This document shows, piece by piece, positions 12,001 through 24,820 of a stretch of DNA of 64,000 nucleotides. The notes below the pieces were generated by a model. The model saw only the letters and a program-made list of their open reading frames with translations, was not told the DNA's origin and ran no database searches. How positions within the stretch are numbered: position 1 is the stretch's first letter; the number at the start of each line of letters is the position of its first letter. This DNA is from Archilochus colubris (lineage: Eukaryota > Chordata > Aves > Apodiformes > Trochilidae), in assembly GCA_023079485.1 (NCBI GenBank), contig CM041115.1, positions 27,529,505 through 27,593,504 on the forward strand. Direction: 5' to 3'. A program made the position numbers and the translations under genes.

Positions 12001-14864
12001 TTAGAATAAATCTGAGAGAAATTATATTTATTAAAATATAAGCTTTTTGTTCTGTTATACACAGCACAGCATTAGTCACCCATGCCATGCATAAGAGGCC
12101 AGACTATATTATCAGAAACCATACACACACAAATATGAAGCAGTGATTGTGAAAGTAACCTCTCTTCTTTTGAGTTTGGTGTCTTCATGCAGGATCCAGT
12201 CATTCTGTCTTTGTTCCACTGTGGGGGTTACACGAAGCAGTGAGCAATCTTTAGTTTACAATGGGATGGCTTGTTCATTTTGAACACCTGACACTGCTCA
12301 GGCTGACTAGAAGCTTTTTATGAAAGGTGGAGTAGGGTAGAAATAGGCAAATCGGTTTTGTTATGCAGAATGAAATGCAGAATTTAACCAGAAATGCAGA
12401 AAGAAATTTCTGTATGGCTTTGAAATGGTTGAACTAATAAATAATCTGTGACATGACAATGTATTGTACCAATATAATTCATCAAAATAGCACATCTTTT
12501 AGGAATCTATCTCAACACTTAAGTATAGAAACAAGGTGGTAATTTCAGGACTTCTCTTTAGATTTCTACTAAATACCCTTTGTGTGAGAGCCCTCCTTAT
12601 ATCCTAACAGGCATCTCTATGTCAAGGCTTCTGGCCAGTTGTGGATTTTTCTCATACTTTGATCCTTCTGTTATGGAGGAGTTCACATTGAATAGTTTCT
12701 TGGACGCTTAGAAAATGTCTATTATATGAATCACAATGTCTCAGTGGAAAAAAAAGTGATTGAACTGTGGTCCACATCAGCGTTTTGTTACTTTAGAGTC
12801 ATATGAATCAGTGTATGGCTATTGTATTATTCATACCACGGAGCCAGTGCAGTAAATTGGGCTGTTACATGTCGGAAAAAACTTGTGTATTGCACCGCAG
12901 TGATGTAATGGAAAGAAGCCTGTTAATTTGTGATTTAAAGGTCATTAACTCACTTCAATTTTAAATGTGATTTTCAAAAACAAAACAGGGAAAAAACACC
13001 ACCGCAAACTCAGTTTGTTTCTGTGTCCTACTTTCCTAATTTATCTTTGTGGTATGTAGAAAAGTGATTTAAAGGAAGTTTTGATTTTAATAAAGATACT
13101 GTCTTCTGATAACTGCAGAGGTAACAGATAAGAACTAAGTAACTGAGAGGGCTTGCTGAAGTTTCGTGCCTATGCTGACCAACAAATGTGTGAAAGCTAC
13201 TCTCATACACTGTAATCTAAGCTCACTGGAATCTTCCAGCAGGACCAGCAAAGACTGTCACTGGCAGTCCCAATATATTCAAGGTGGAGAAAGAGTGACA
13301 TTTCTTCAATAGTCTTTGCTTCTGATCTTTGTGACAAACATCTGATTTGATTGATACTGCAAATGAAGCTGAGTCGGGGTACACTGTGGAAATAACAAGG
13401 TTTTAAACTGGCAAAGGAATTGTAGGGCTCATGTAGGAAATAACCCTACACTTGACTAAGTGCATCTTCAATTGTGGATCTCTTGTATTTGGTTTCCACT
13501 GGTTTAGATGATGGTAAAAATCATTTCATGGCCTCCCTGTTTTTCTCTTAAGTGTTTCCCTTAAACCATAGATGAAGCTGTTTTTAGAATTGTTTTGTTT
13601 CTGACATGATCTTAGGTTCACAGTTTTATAGGTTGGTCTTGTTTACTCTATATTGAAACAAGAAAATGTTACATCATGTAATTTTTTTTAATTAAAAAAA
13701 AAATTGTTATTGAATCTGAAATAGGCCAAATGAGTTTGTTAATTCTTTCATCTCCCAAAGTCCACACAGTCTTAAAAATCCTTGATGGCTGATTGGACCA
13801 CGGTCAAGTTTAATATCTGGCCAAAGTCTAAAAGTTCAAATTCAAGCTTGGAAGTACAAGGGCGAATAGAGCCTATAGTTTTCCATATATGTGGTTCTCT
13901 AGCTCACAAGTGGGTCTTATTTGAGCAAGTGAGGCTTTAGAACAGGGCAAATACATTTAAACTATACCTCACTTTTCTTTTAGTTTTCCAGTCTCTGGTT
14001 TTTTGATCAGTGGTTTTCTTATCTTACACATTTTTAGTAATTCTCTGTCAATTTTCCTTCCATTAATACCTCTGATCTTTGTTAAGCCTCTGGTGTGTTA
14101 CAAGCATTGTTCAGTAAAAGTACCACTGAGCTGATTTTGTGTAGTGGAATCTACAGATTGCAATGTAACAGTGACCAGATAGCTAAGTGGTATTTGTATG
14201 ATCTAAGTACCATTTTTAAAAAAACCAACCATTACATCATTACCAGTGTCTGTGACTGTGGATTCTCTGGATCAGAAAGGGAACTGGAAGTGCTGACAAA
14301 ACTCATGCATTTTCTTGATTTTCTGCTCCTTCAGTCCTTGCTTCTTACCTCACTCATATTAGTCAATTTGAGTCTCTGTAATGTGACAAAGAACAGTTGC
14401 TTCATTGAATGCAAGTGTAGTGACCTAGCAGTGATGCACTTTTTCCTTACGTGGTTGGTTAAACAATTTAAATAGTTACTTGGAAAGGTATCAGCATATT
14501 ACAAGCAGCTGTGCTGAGAGAAAAGCCTAATGCTTTCTATCCTGCCCTCAGCTGCCTCTCTTGCCCTGGTGCCAAGGAGTCATCACTCATTTAGATCTGC
14601 TTGCAGAACAGCTTGTGTAACTCTATTATAGTCAAAATAAAAGGGCTAGCAAAGACCTACAATTCAAGCCATTCAGGATGATTTTGACAAAAGCAGATTC
14701 AGGACATCTTGAGTCCGTGGTTCAGCTGCAGAAGCAACCTTGTTGATGTTTAAAGAGAAACAATAGCCTGGAACAGCTACTGCAACAGCTGGACCTTTCT
14801 GATAAACTAATCAGAACATACAAGATTCACATCATCCTACAAGATAGAACTTCACTTGTGTGTT
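9066..14864. other. AUH intron, unique DNA
   Basis: AT-rich sequence with no convincing exon or RNA gene. It contains a GA-rich low-complexity patch at 9780-9875, annotated separately. An open frame of 126 codons at 14095-14475 starts with TTG, is AT-rich and hydrophobic by composition, and lacks splice or family support. Confidence 0.5.
9780..9875. repeat. Purine-rich low-complexity tract
   Basis: A GA-rich stretch of AAATAAAG-like units passes into GGAAGGAGGGAAGGG units on the + strand. It is a smaller relative of the large tract at 34153-34878. The long open frame on the opposite strand is an artefact of this composition. Confidence 0.85.
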
Positions 14865-15110
14865 CTAGAATGATAGAAAAGTTTAGGATAGGCACTTCTG
14901 AGGTGGTACACTCCAGTCCCCTGCTAAAGTTAGATCAAGTTTCTCAGGACCTTGTTCTGCCAAGTTTTGTAAGTCTTCAGGGCTAGTTATTCTTCAGACT
15001 CTCTGACCAACCTGTTGGTGGCTTGACCACCTGTGTTGTGAAGATTGTTTTCTTCTGTTATTAGAATTTCACATACTGCAACTTGTGCCTTTTTCTTTTG
15101 AGTAGTTTGC
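14865..15110 (-). mobile_element. CR1 LINE 3'-end fragment, antisense, old
   Basis: 'gaatgatagaaaagtttagg' followed by 'ccagtcccctgctaaag' and 'caggaccttgttctgccaag' is a decayed version of the antisense CR1 3' terminus (tail, 'GGAAGGGACCTC.AG.TCATC', then 'CCCCTGCTCAAAGCAGG'). Only the 3' end is present. Confidence 0.55.
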
Positions 15111-15369
15111 TGTGCATTTTCGCAATTAGTTTATCTCTGCCTTTCTATATTTAGCTTTTAACTTAGTTGAGGATAACAACAAGGACACTGTCAAAAAGCT
15201 TCCTAAATTTGTAGTCAATTACACTTTTTGCTCTCCCCTTATCTCTTTATTCAACCATCTCACCATCGGTTTGGTCAGGCACTGCCTCTCATGTGACTGC
15301 AGATCTCCTTCATGTGAATGCATGTGAATCTTCTTCCAGAAAGATTTGCACTTTATTCTTTCCATAGAC

Positions 15370-16850
15370 TTAAGGTTACAAAATCACAGACTTGTCACAG
15401 TTGAAAAAGATGTCTAAGAACACTGAGACCAACTGTCAAACCAGAAAAAAAGACAGTGCCCACTAAAGCATGTCCTGAAGTGCCACATATATGTTTTTTG
15501 AATACCTCCAGAGTTGATGACCACCTCCCTGGGCAACACCTTGCAGTGCCTGAATATTCCCGCAGTAAAGAAATTCGTAATGTCTAATCTAAACCTCTCC
15601 TGGCACAACTTCAGGCCATTTCCTCTGGTTGTATTGTCAATTACTTGAGAGAAGAGGCCAACACTCAGCTCACTACAACCTCCTTTCAGAAGGTTATAGA
15701 GAACAGTAAGTTCTCCCCTCAGTCTCCTCTTCTCCAGACTGAACAATCCCTCAGTCCTCTCATGGCTTGTTCTCTAGACCCTTCACTTCTTGTTGATTGT
15801 CCTTCTTGTAGTGAGGGGCCCTGAACTGAACACAGTACTTGAAGTGCAGCCTCACTACTGCTGAGTACAGGGAAGCAGCCACTTCCCTTCCCCTGCTAAC
15901 CGCACCATTCTTGATAGAAACCAGGATGCTGTTGACCCTGGCCATCTGGGCACACTGCTGGCTCATACTCAGCTGGGTGCCAACCAGCACTCCCAGGTTC
16001 TTTTCCTCTGGGCAGCTTTCCAGCCACTCTTAGCCAAGTCAGCAAGGGGTTGTTGTGACAAAAGCACAGAACCCTGTACTTGGCCATGGTAAATCTCATA
16101 CAACTGGCCTCAGCCCATTAACTCAGCTTGTCCCAGTTCTGCTGCAAGCCTTCCTACCCTCAGGCAGATCAGTGCTCCCACTCACCTTGGTGTAGCCTGC
16201 AGAATTACTGAGGAAGCACTCAATCCACTCGTCCAGATCATCAATAAAAATGTTGAACACGACTGGTCCTAAAGCAAGACTGAACCCTAGGAGACATCTG
16301 CCCTAGGTGATCATCTGCCAACTGGATTTAACTCCTTTGCAACTCTCTGGGCCTGGCCATACAGCCAGCTTTTAAACCAGTGAAGAGTACACCTGTGTGT
16401 GCCATGAGTCTCCAACTTCTCTTGGAGAAAGCTGTGGGAGACAATGTCAAAGGCATTACTAAACTCCAGGTAACATCCACAGCCTTTCCCTCATCCACTA
16501 GGTGATGAGGAGGCGCTCAGGTTGGTCAAGTAGAACTCATGCAGACTGGGCCTAATCCCCTAGATGTCCTGCACTTGCCATGTGAATGCACTCAAGATTA
16601 ACCTCTCCATAATGTTTCTGGGCACTGAGGCCTGTAGTTCTCTGGATCCTCCTTCTGACTCTTCATGCAGAGGTGTCATGCTGGCAAGCCTCCAGTCATC
16701 TGGGACCTCTCCTGTTAACCAGGACTGTTGATAAATGATGGAGAGTGGTTTGGTGAGCTCCTCTGCCAGTTCCCTCAATACTCTTGGGTGGATCCCATCC
16801 GGCAGGAAGTTATCTTCATGCACTCAAGGAACTCCCTAGCCTGTCTCCTG
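15370..16850 (-). mobile_element. CR1 LINE fragment, antisense (RT to 3' end)
   Basis: Read on the minus strand, 16823 to 15370 covers the RT fingers ('[20 protein letters not shown]', then 'LTGEVPDDWRLASMTPL'), the palm region, the 'YSAVVRLHFKYCVQF' segment near 15840 and '[14 protein letters not shown]' near 15740. It ends at a decayed 3' terminus around 15375. Several stops and frameshifts make it non-coding. A near-perfect CR1 domain order and the position of the tail fix the orientation. Confidence 0.85.
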
Positions 16851-17460
16851 TGTGTTGTGTTAGGTTTCCAGGGTCAGCTAGATGGCTTGTAGTTCCCACG
16901 GTCCTCTTTCTTGAAGAAGAATATGGCATTTGCCTTTTTCTAGCATTCACTTCAGGTACTTTCTTTGCTTGCTGAGATTTTTCAAAGACGAGATCTGTGT
17001 AACAGTGATATTAGGCCCCTTGCTTAGCACCCTTGGATGCATCCCATCTTGTCCCTTGAGACTTGGCAACATCCTATTTGCTCACCTGGTCCCTGATCCA
17101 GTCATCCTCTTCTGTGGGCAGTATTTCAGTCCCCAGAGTCCCCATGAGCTTCAAGAACCCAAGGGGGAATGAGCACAGGCCTTGACAGTAAGAGCAAGGC
17201 AATGAGGGCATTGAATGTTATTTCCACCTTTTTATGTCCTTTGTTATGCCTTGTCATCCATTGCTTGGTCTCACGCCTTTTTCCTCAGGGATCCACACAC
17301 TTACCTTGGTGAATTCTTGGTGCTAACATTCTCACAGAAGCTCTTCTTGTTTGCCTCCAGCTTCGATATACATTTTTGCTCATGTGGATTATTTCTGTAT
17401 TTCTCTTAGGTAGCTTGTCCCTACCTACATCCACCTAAAAGACAGTTTCTGACATCCTGC
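16851..17460 (-). mobile_element. Second CR1-type fragment, antisense, abutting the previous one
   Basis: From 16860 the minus strand again reads the RT-finger segment (a decayed 'KKEDRGNYKPSS' around 16870-16925), which the neighbouring copy has already covered. This is therefore a second, more diverged copy and not a continuation. The part at 17330-17410 resembles the CR1 'RNKKGFFKYV' upstream linker in antisense. Confidence 0.5.
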
Positions 17461-19664
17461 TTATCAAGATGTTCATATTTGCAGAAGGAAATGGTCAGGA
17501 GGCTTTCTGCATGCCCAGTTCTTTTCTTTCATAACCTGCCAGAATTTCATCTGCTATAGTTGGACAAATATTTAAGAAAATAGCTCAATAACCTGAAGTC
17601 CTTGCTTATGAGTAGTTGGTTAAGTTCCATAATTGCAGCTGCTGCTGACTGAGGTTAGAGTGTGGTACTAGAAATACTAGAAATACGTTTTACTTGTTAT
17701 GTTGTAAAATACTAGAGCTATAAAGAAGTCCAGAACTTTATAATAATTACCAATTTATGCAGAAGCGTGTGCAGATAAAATAGCTTAACTTTTTTTTATG
17801 GTTTTACAATGATTACTGCTGTTTAGTCTGTTCATAAAATACACAAAGGCAATTGTTAAGGCAAATCAATTGTTCAAACAGTACGAGTGGCATTCAAGTG
17901 TTTCAAGTCTATGTTTAAGTAGTTTTCCTTCCCTTTACTTTTTGTTGAATTTGAGACATTCCATTAAAAACAGACAGCTCTGAATACCTGGTTCATAGCT
18001 TACTTTATTCTTTTAAAATCAGTCAATCACTGTGTGATGAGTAAATTTCTTTTTAACAGCAATTCAGGAAGGTTGCAGTTAATATCTTTGGTATAGTGGC
18101 TTTATCTTTATTAGCATGTATATATTTATTTCATTGAAATAAATTTATAAAATATTGGACTATTCACAAAGAGTTATTTTATGGTAATAAAATGCAGAAA
18201 GTTTAACCAGAGTATACTGTAGATGTAATGGATATGTGTTTAACACAATTCAGGCCTCACTAACCAGTTTAATGAACTGATCAGAATTCTCTTATGTTAC
18301 TGTGTTGGCAGAACTTATCACGTACAATAAATCTTTATTTTTATTTCTGTATAGTGAATGAAAAATAGTGGTTTTTTCTGCCATTGTCTTAACTCAGGCA
18401 ACTCTAGTGGTTTCTAAATGAAGCATTTACTTGCATCCAAAGCCATTTAATCATACCCTTCCTAAAAATAACTCTTATATTACCTTACGAGATGATGACT
18501 TGTCTAAAAAGACAAATAGCCCTCTTCATGTTAAGCAGTTTACAAGGTGCAAGATACTGTCTTTCAAACTATATTATATAGTTTAACAGGTAGGGTGTTT
18601 AGTGACAGTTCAGGCTTTATGTGGTGAAGTAAAATGCGTTTTAAACTCTGATGGTGTTGAACAAAGTGAAATTTTATCTTTGATCTTCAGGGATGGAACT
18701 TAAGATGTGTGATGACTCAGTTCTGGTTCAGAGTATGACTGTTTCAGTAACTTGCTGGATGGTACTACATGCTGTAGGAATAAGTGAAACAACTTTTGTA
18801 CTGTAGCTAGTTCAGGTTATTCATGTTTTAATTGCTATCTTTATCCTTATAATCAGCCAAAATAGACAAATATTATATTTCTTATTAAAAGCAACTGCAT
18901 TCTGTTTTGAGGCCTCTAAAATATACATTCTTTCTGTAATGTAGAGGAAGTATATGTTTGTTAGGCTAATTAATGAAATCCCTTTTCTGTGATCTCTAGG
19001 TGGCCAAGGAACAAAACATAATAATGGTGTATTTATTATAATCAGTTGTATTTGACATGTAATAAGAAAAGAAAAAAAACCAAAACAAGAACAACCTCAG
19101 TACACTGTTGTCATTCTGTGGCTTCTAGTTGAACCTGAAATGTAATTATTCCTATGCCAGTCAAAGGCCTCTTTTGAAGTACTACATCAGTCTTCTTTGG
19201 GCAAGTTAACTTTAGACATGTGAGAACAGACTGGTGGCCAAAATTTTACTATTCAGTTACCCTGTCAGTGTGTTTGGAATTAGGAGGTTAAATGAATAAT
19301 AATATACTGGCATCTACCTCTGAAATTCCAATTGATGTTTCAGCATTGGCAGGCCTGACACTTTTGATAACCTTCCTATTTGTGATTCAGTTTCACTTGG
19401 GAATTACAGGTACTCCTGTAGTTACTATTTTAGAAGTCACATTCAGAGATACAAAACATACTGCATCCAGGAGTACAGTGACCAGGAGAAAAATCTTGGA
19501 CAGGCAGAGGATGCAAATAATATGCATCTACCTAAAACATCCTCCCAGTTGCGTATTTTCAGTAGAAGCTACTTTTACATGTGTACTAGATTAATACATG
19601 CTGTTTATCTGTTATAAATGTTACAGTATCTGCAGTATCTCTTTTGAAATTGATACTGTGGTAT
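17461..19664. other. AUH intron, unique AT-rich DNA
   Basis: No exon, RNA gene or obvious repeat was seen. It holds only short local duplications such as 'actagaaat' twice near 17670. Confidence 0.5.
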
Positions 19665-20085
19665 TGTCAAGGTTCAGGCCCATCCAGTAATACAGAACCA
19701 GGCAGCCGTTCTCTCCTCCCGCCCGGCATGGGGGGAGAAATCCAACTAAAACTTCATGGGTGGAGAGAAGGACACAGAAGGATCACTCACCAGTTACGGT
19801 CACAGGCAAAACAGACTTGACTCGAGGAAATAATCAATTTATCATTAATAAATCACAACAAGGCAAAGAGTAAACAACACCCAGAGCTTAAATACATTAC
19901 CGTACCCCTCCCTTCTTCCAGGGACAAATTATTTTGTTCCCAGTATCTTTACGTCTTCCCACTCAGTGGCACAGAGGGTTTTACAGTCCATCTGTGACAG
20001 CTTGTTTTCTGCTGGTCCTTCCTCCTCAGGGAAAGATTCTTCACATTCTTCTCCTGCTCCACTGAGGGGTCTCTTTCATGTTAAT
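19665..20085. mobile_element. Endogenous retrovirus LTR fragment
   Basis: It starts TGTCAAGGTTCAGGCCCA and aligns by eye with the longer LTR at 61160. Shared landmarks in the same order are 'acccctcccttcttcc' (19914; 61409), 'tccttcctcctcaggg' (20016; 61521), the 'ctcacattcttc' region and the 'gggtctctttcatg' end. The TG start is typical of retroviral LTRs. The copy covers only the first 420 bases or so of the longer one. No internal retroviral genes are present. Confidence 0.6.
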
Positions 20086-22764
20086 TTAGTTGTCCTAGCT
20101 GCTTGAGTACGAGTTTTCCTTAGCTCTTCAACATAGAGTTTGGATGAATTTGGCACCTCAGCCATGACAAGCCTACAAATCACATCCTAAGGCTTTGCAG
20201 AAGAATAGATCTTTGAGGCCTCACAGTCCTTATTTCAGCCCTGTCTTCAATATATGACTTGACAGGAGGCTAGGAAGGCTCCAGGGTGCTCAGTGAATAG
20301 TCACTGTGGGATTTTTTGTTACTCAGGTGTGGGAAACTACACTTAGAAAATGCAACTTTATATCCAAAACCAAGAGAGAAATGTAAAAAGTGTTCCAGAG
20401 GCTCTGTTTCAAAATTCATACATTGCATAGAAGAATTTTAAAGATGTTCTATAATAAGCATCAACAGAAGCTAAATATTTAAAGAGAAAGTGTTTGACAT
20501 GCAGGATTGTATTGGAGCATTTAGAAGCATGCAGATGGATATCATTTTATCATCAAGCTGTGTTAGTACAGATTGTACTGAATAGGAAAATACACTGTGC
20601 ATAGCTTGTTCTGGAAATTATTTAGTATCTCATGTTAACTTATTTAACACTATTCTTGAAGTTATCTTGAGCTTGCCCTTTTAAGTTTCCATTTCCATTT
20701 GCTTTAACAACAAAAAAAAAACACCCCAAAAAACAACCAAACCAAAACTGGAAAGCCTCTGGTACTGACGTATTCTATGACACGTACCGAATTTAAGCCT
20801 GAAAGGTCATCATAGCCAGTAGAAACATGTTTTTAACATAAATATATGGCAGGATTGTACTAGTGTCTTCATATATTTAAGAATGATGTTAGCATGTGCT
20901 ATTTTGTCTTAGAGTTCAGAGGTTTGAAGCATATTGTTGCATCTTGGCTTCAGAAATGAAAGGATTAGATGGACACAAACCTATGTATGTGTTTAAATGA
21001 AAACCTTTCTATATTAAGATTTTTGACAAAACTCTTTATGGGCCTTCTCTGCTCAGGAGAAGGGATTGCCTGTTAGAGTCAGGTTTTATTGATGTATTTT
21101 CTGTTTTCCAGTTACAATTTCATTGTTTTCAATTGGAGAACTTTTGTGTTGATTGTGATCTATAAAGTTTACATTTGAAAGAGAACGTTGATATTCTTTG
21201 AATAAGACCCAGGTGCTGTCCAGTAGAAGACATGACAGAAAGTTTGTCTTTATTGTTGTAATGCAAAGGCTTCAATTCAGCAAATTGCTAAGGCAATTAT
21301 TTGGTATATAGGGTGATTTCACTGAGGTGCAGATCCATGTATCTCTTACATCTTATATCATACAATGATGTATTTTGCAGAATCAAGGAATAACCTCCCT
21401 TAACAAACTTACAAACATGATGTTAACATTTCTCTGTATAATGTTCTCTAATTTGCTTTAAATATAAGCCATTGTTTGTGTATGAATAACAAGAAAAATT
21501 ACAGTTTCCCTTTGGCACAAAAAACTTCAGAAGCCAGAAGGAACTCTATACAAATCTCATTGTTGATGCTATGTTAAGGTTACTTAAATAAAAGTATGTT
21601 CATAATGTTGTAGTATGTATTTGTTAGGTATTTGTTACAGATGTGTATTTTAAATTTTGGAAATACAGCCTCCTATAGTTAGAAATAAAACCAGATTTTC
21701 TCTACTTTGGATTGCATTGATGTTTCAATGCAATGTAACAATGTATGACATTTTGAGAAGTGCACTACAAGTGGAATGACCCTGTTTCACATTTAATGAA
21801 TTAAGGAAATAGTTATTACTTGGTGTTTTAACTTTCTCTTTCTGAAAGTATTAAAATTATACAATGACATCATTATATTTGAATTGAGATGCTTCACAGA
21901 AGGGGCCATTACACTGGTTGTGGTTGCAGGGCTGTGTGTGATAAAGAGGGAAGGGTGTGGTTCTTCCTGTATAAAAGATCTGCAGTAAATTTAGAAACTA
22001 GTTTTGAGATGTGACATCATAATGTAGCATAAGTAAATGTTTACTGACTTTATACCCTTTATACCCTTGAAAGCACCAATTGTAATGGAAATTGTGGGAA
22101 ATTTATTCCAGATAGTGAGCCTGATAATGTCACTGTGGAGTCTTTTAATGAGCGTAAGCCCATCTACTAGGAATTCTTTAAAATCTTTAATATAGTTTCC
22201 ATTATGAAGTAAACATTTGTAGGTAAGGGATTCTGCCTTTTTTAACAAAAAATAAATATGAAATAGTCTTATTATAAATATGTTATCAATACAAGTAAAA
22301 CTTAACAGTGTAATTTAAAAGTTACAAAAGAAAGCAGCAATGTGGTAGATAAAGTGTTTTATGGATTTGGGTAGTAACCTTAAAAGAAAGTCTTCAGGAG
22401 GGACTTGTTCAGAATAGTATCCTGCCGGAAGCTGAGAAGATTCGCTAAGTTTCAGCAGAGCACTAAAAGTTAATAAGCTCTCAGTTCATTTAATCTAGAT
22501 TCCTTTTCATGGTTGCAATGAAAAGAAGTTTATTTTTTTACTGCTTGTCTTGAGATGCGAGATACAGGTGATGAGGGCATTATTTTACTGGTTAGTGTTT
22601 AAAAAAGTAATGTGATTATTATCTATTTAGGTATAAAAACATTTGGGAGTTCTTCTGAATTAGAAGGAAAACCATATGATCATATTTCACACACTATTTC
22701 ATGTAAAAATATTTCTTTTATGAAGTTCGGGATTTATTGTCTAAGATTTCAAACAGGCTTTAAT
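20086..22764. other. AUH intron, unique DNA
   Basis: AT-rich sequence with no exon or RNA gene recognised. Adjacent T/A homopolymer runs and a short 'tataccctt' duplication at about 22050 are the only structure. Confidence 0.5.
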
Positions 22765-24820
22765 TGCAAGCACAGGATCAGAGCATCCCTATGGTTAGGA
22801 AATCCAGTAAGGGAGCTAGGAGGCCTGCATGGTTAAAAAAGGAACTGCTGGGAAAACTTAAGTGGAAAAGGAAAATCTACAGATCATGGAAGGGGGGGCT
22901 GGTCACTTGGGAGGAATACAGGACTGTCGTCAGAGGATGTAGGGAGGCAATTCGGAAAGCTAAGGCCTCCTTGGAACTTAACCTTGCAAGTCAGGTTAAG
23001 GATAATAGAAAGGGCTTTTTCAAATACATAGCTAGTAAAACTAACACTAGAGGCAATATTGGCCCACTAAGGGATGAGATGGGAGCCCTGGTGACAGAGG
23101 ATATAAAGAAGGCAGAGGTGCTGAACACCTTCTTTGCCTCTGTCTTTACTCCTGCAGGGTTTCCGCATGAGCCCCAGATTCATTTAGCCCCAGAAGTAGT
23201 CGAGATAGATGAGGAGCTTGACATAGTAGATGAGGATTGGGTTAGGGATCAGCTGAGTAATCTGGACATCCATAAGTCGATGGGTCCAGATGGAATGCAT
23301 CCAAGGGTGCTGAGGGAACTGGTGGAGGTCATTGCTAGGCCACTCTCCATCATCTTCAGTAAGTCATGGGTAACAGGAGAGGTGCCTGAGGACTGGAGAA
23401 TAGCAAATGTCACTCCAGTCTACAAAAAGGGCAAAAAGGAGGACCCGGGTAACTATAGACCGGTCAGCCTCACCTCCATCCCTGGAAAGGTGATGGAACA
23501 ACTTGTTCTTGTCGCTATCTCCAGGCATATCAAGGACATGGGGGTCATCAAGAGCAGTCAGCATGGTTTTATCAAGGGTAAATCATGTTTGACTAACCTC
23601 ATAGCCTTCTATGAGGAAATTACTAGGTGGATAGATGATGGAAGAGCGGTAGATGTGGTTTATCTTGATTTCAGTAAAGCATTTGACACCGTCTCTCACA
23701 GCATCCTTGTAGATAAGTTGACCAAGTATGGGTTTGGTGATCAGGTAGTGAGGTGGATCAGGAACTGGTTGAAAGGAAGGAGTCAGAGAGTTGTAGTCAA
23801 TGGGGCAGAATCTGGTTGGAGGTGTGTGACTAGTGGAGTCCCTCAGGGGTCGGTACTGGGACCGGTGTTGTTCAATATCTTCATCAACGACTTGGATGAG
23901 GGTATAGAGTGTACCCTCAGCAAGTTTGCTGATGACACTAAGCTGGGAGGAGTGGCTGACACACCGGAAGGCCGTGCTGCCATTCAGAGAGACTTAGACA
24001 GGCTAGAGAGTTGGGCAGAGAGAAACATGATGAAGTTCAACAAGGGGAAGTGTAGAGTTTTGCATTTGGGGAAGAACAACACGATGTCCCAGTATAGGTT
24101 GGGGCTGACCTGCTGGAGAGCAGTGTAGGTGAAAGAGACCTGGGGGTCCTGGTAGACAAGAGGATGACCATGAGCCAGCAATGTGCCCTTGTGGCCAAGA
24201 AGGCCAATGGCATCCTGGGGTGCATTAGGAAGGGTGTGGTTAGTAGGTCAAGAGAGGTTCTCCTCCCCCTCTATTCTGCATTGGTGAGGCCGCACCTGGA
24301 GTATTGTGTCCAGTTCTGGGCCCCTCAGTTCAAGAAGGACAGGGAAGTGCTTGAAAGAGTCCAGCGCAGAGCTACGAAGATGATTAAGGGAGTGGAACAT
24401 CTCCCTTATGAGGAAAGGCTGAGGGAGCTGGGTCTCTTTAGTTTGGAGAAAAGGAGACTGAGGGGTGACCTCATCAATGTTTTCAAATATGTAAGGAGCG
24501 AGTGTCAGGGAGATGGAGTTAGGCTTTTCTCAGTGATTACCAGTGATAGGACAAGGGGTAATGGGTGTAAATTGGAGCATAGGAGGTTCAAGTTGAATAT
24601 TCGGAAAAATTTTTTTACTGTAAGAGTGACAGAGCCCTGGAACAGGCTGCCCAGGGAGGTTGTGGAGTCTCCTTCACTGGAGACATTCAAAACCCGCTTG
24701 GACACGTTCCTGCGCGATGTACTCTAGGTGGCCCTGCTCTGGCAGGGGGGGTTGGACTAGATGATCTTTCGAGGTCCCTTCCAACCCCTAGGATTCTATG
24801 ATTCTATGATTCTATGATTC
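22765..24820 (+). mobile_element. CR1 LINE, young 5'-truncated copy with nearly intact reverse transcriptase
   Basis: Non-LTR retrotransposon that copies its own RNA into DNA at the target site. The + strand is open from 22765 to 24128: linker ('[16 protein letters not shown]'-like), RT fingers ('[14 protein letters not shown]', '[19 protein letters not shown]'), motif A '[14 protein letters not shown]' near residue 297, '[14 protein letters not shown]', and the catalytic FADD near residue 387. A single frame change in the G-run near 24103 moves the frame. A second open stretch at 24164-24727 gives the C-terminal part ('[20 protein letters not shown]' onwards) to a TAG stop. The 3' UTR ends with at least three ATTCTATG octamers (24791-24820), the CR1 hallmark. 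The endonuclease and ORF1 are missing, so it is dead for retrotransposition. Low decay points to a recent insertion. Confidence 0.95.
24788..24820 (+). repeat. CR1 3' terminal octamer repeat (ATTCTATG)n
   Basis: Three full ATTCTATG units and a partial one end the CR1 copy. In this family the short 3' repeat is what the reverse transcriptase recognises when it starts copying. Confidence 0.9.

Noticed and set aside
14095..14475. 126-codon open frame in the AUH intron
   Set aside because: TTG start, AT-driven hydrophobic composition, no splice signals, no recognisable domain.
19292..19594. 100-codon frame upstream of the LTR fragment
   Set aside because: It has an ATG but no splice or family support; the sequence around it is ordinary intron.
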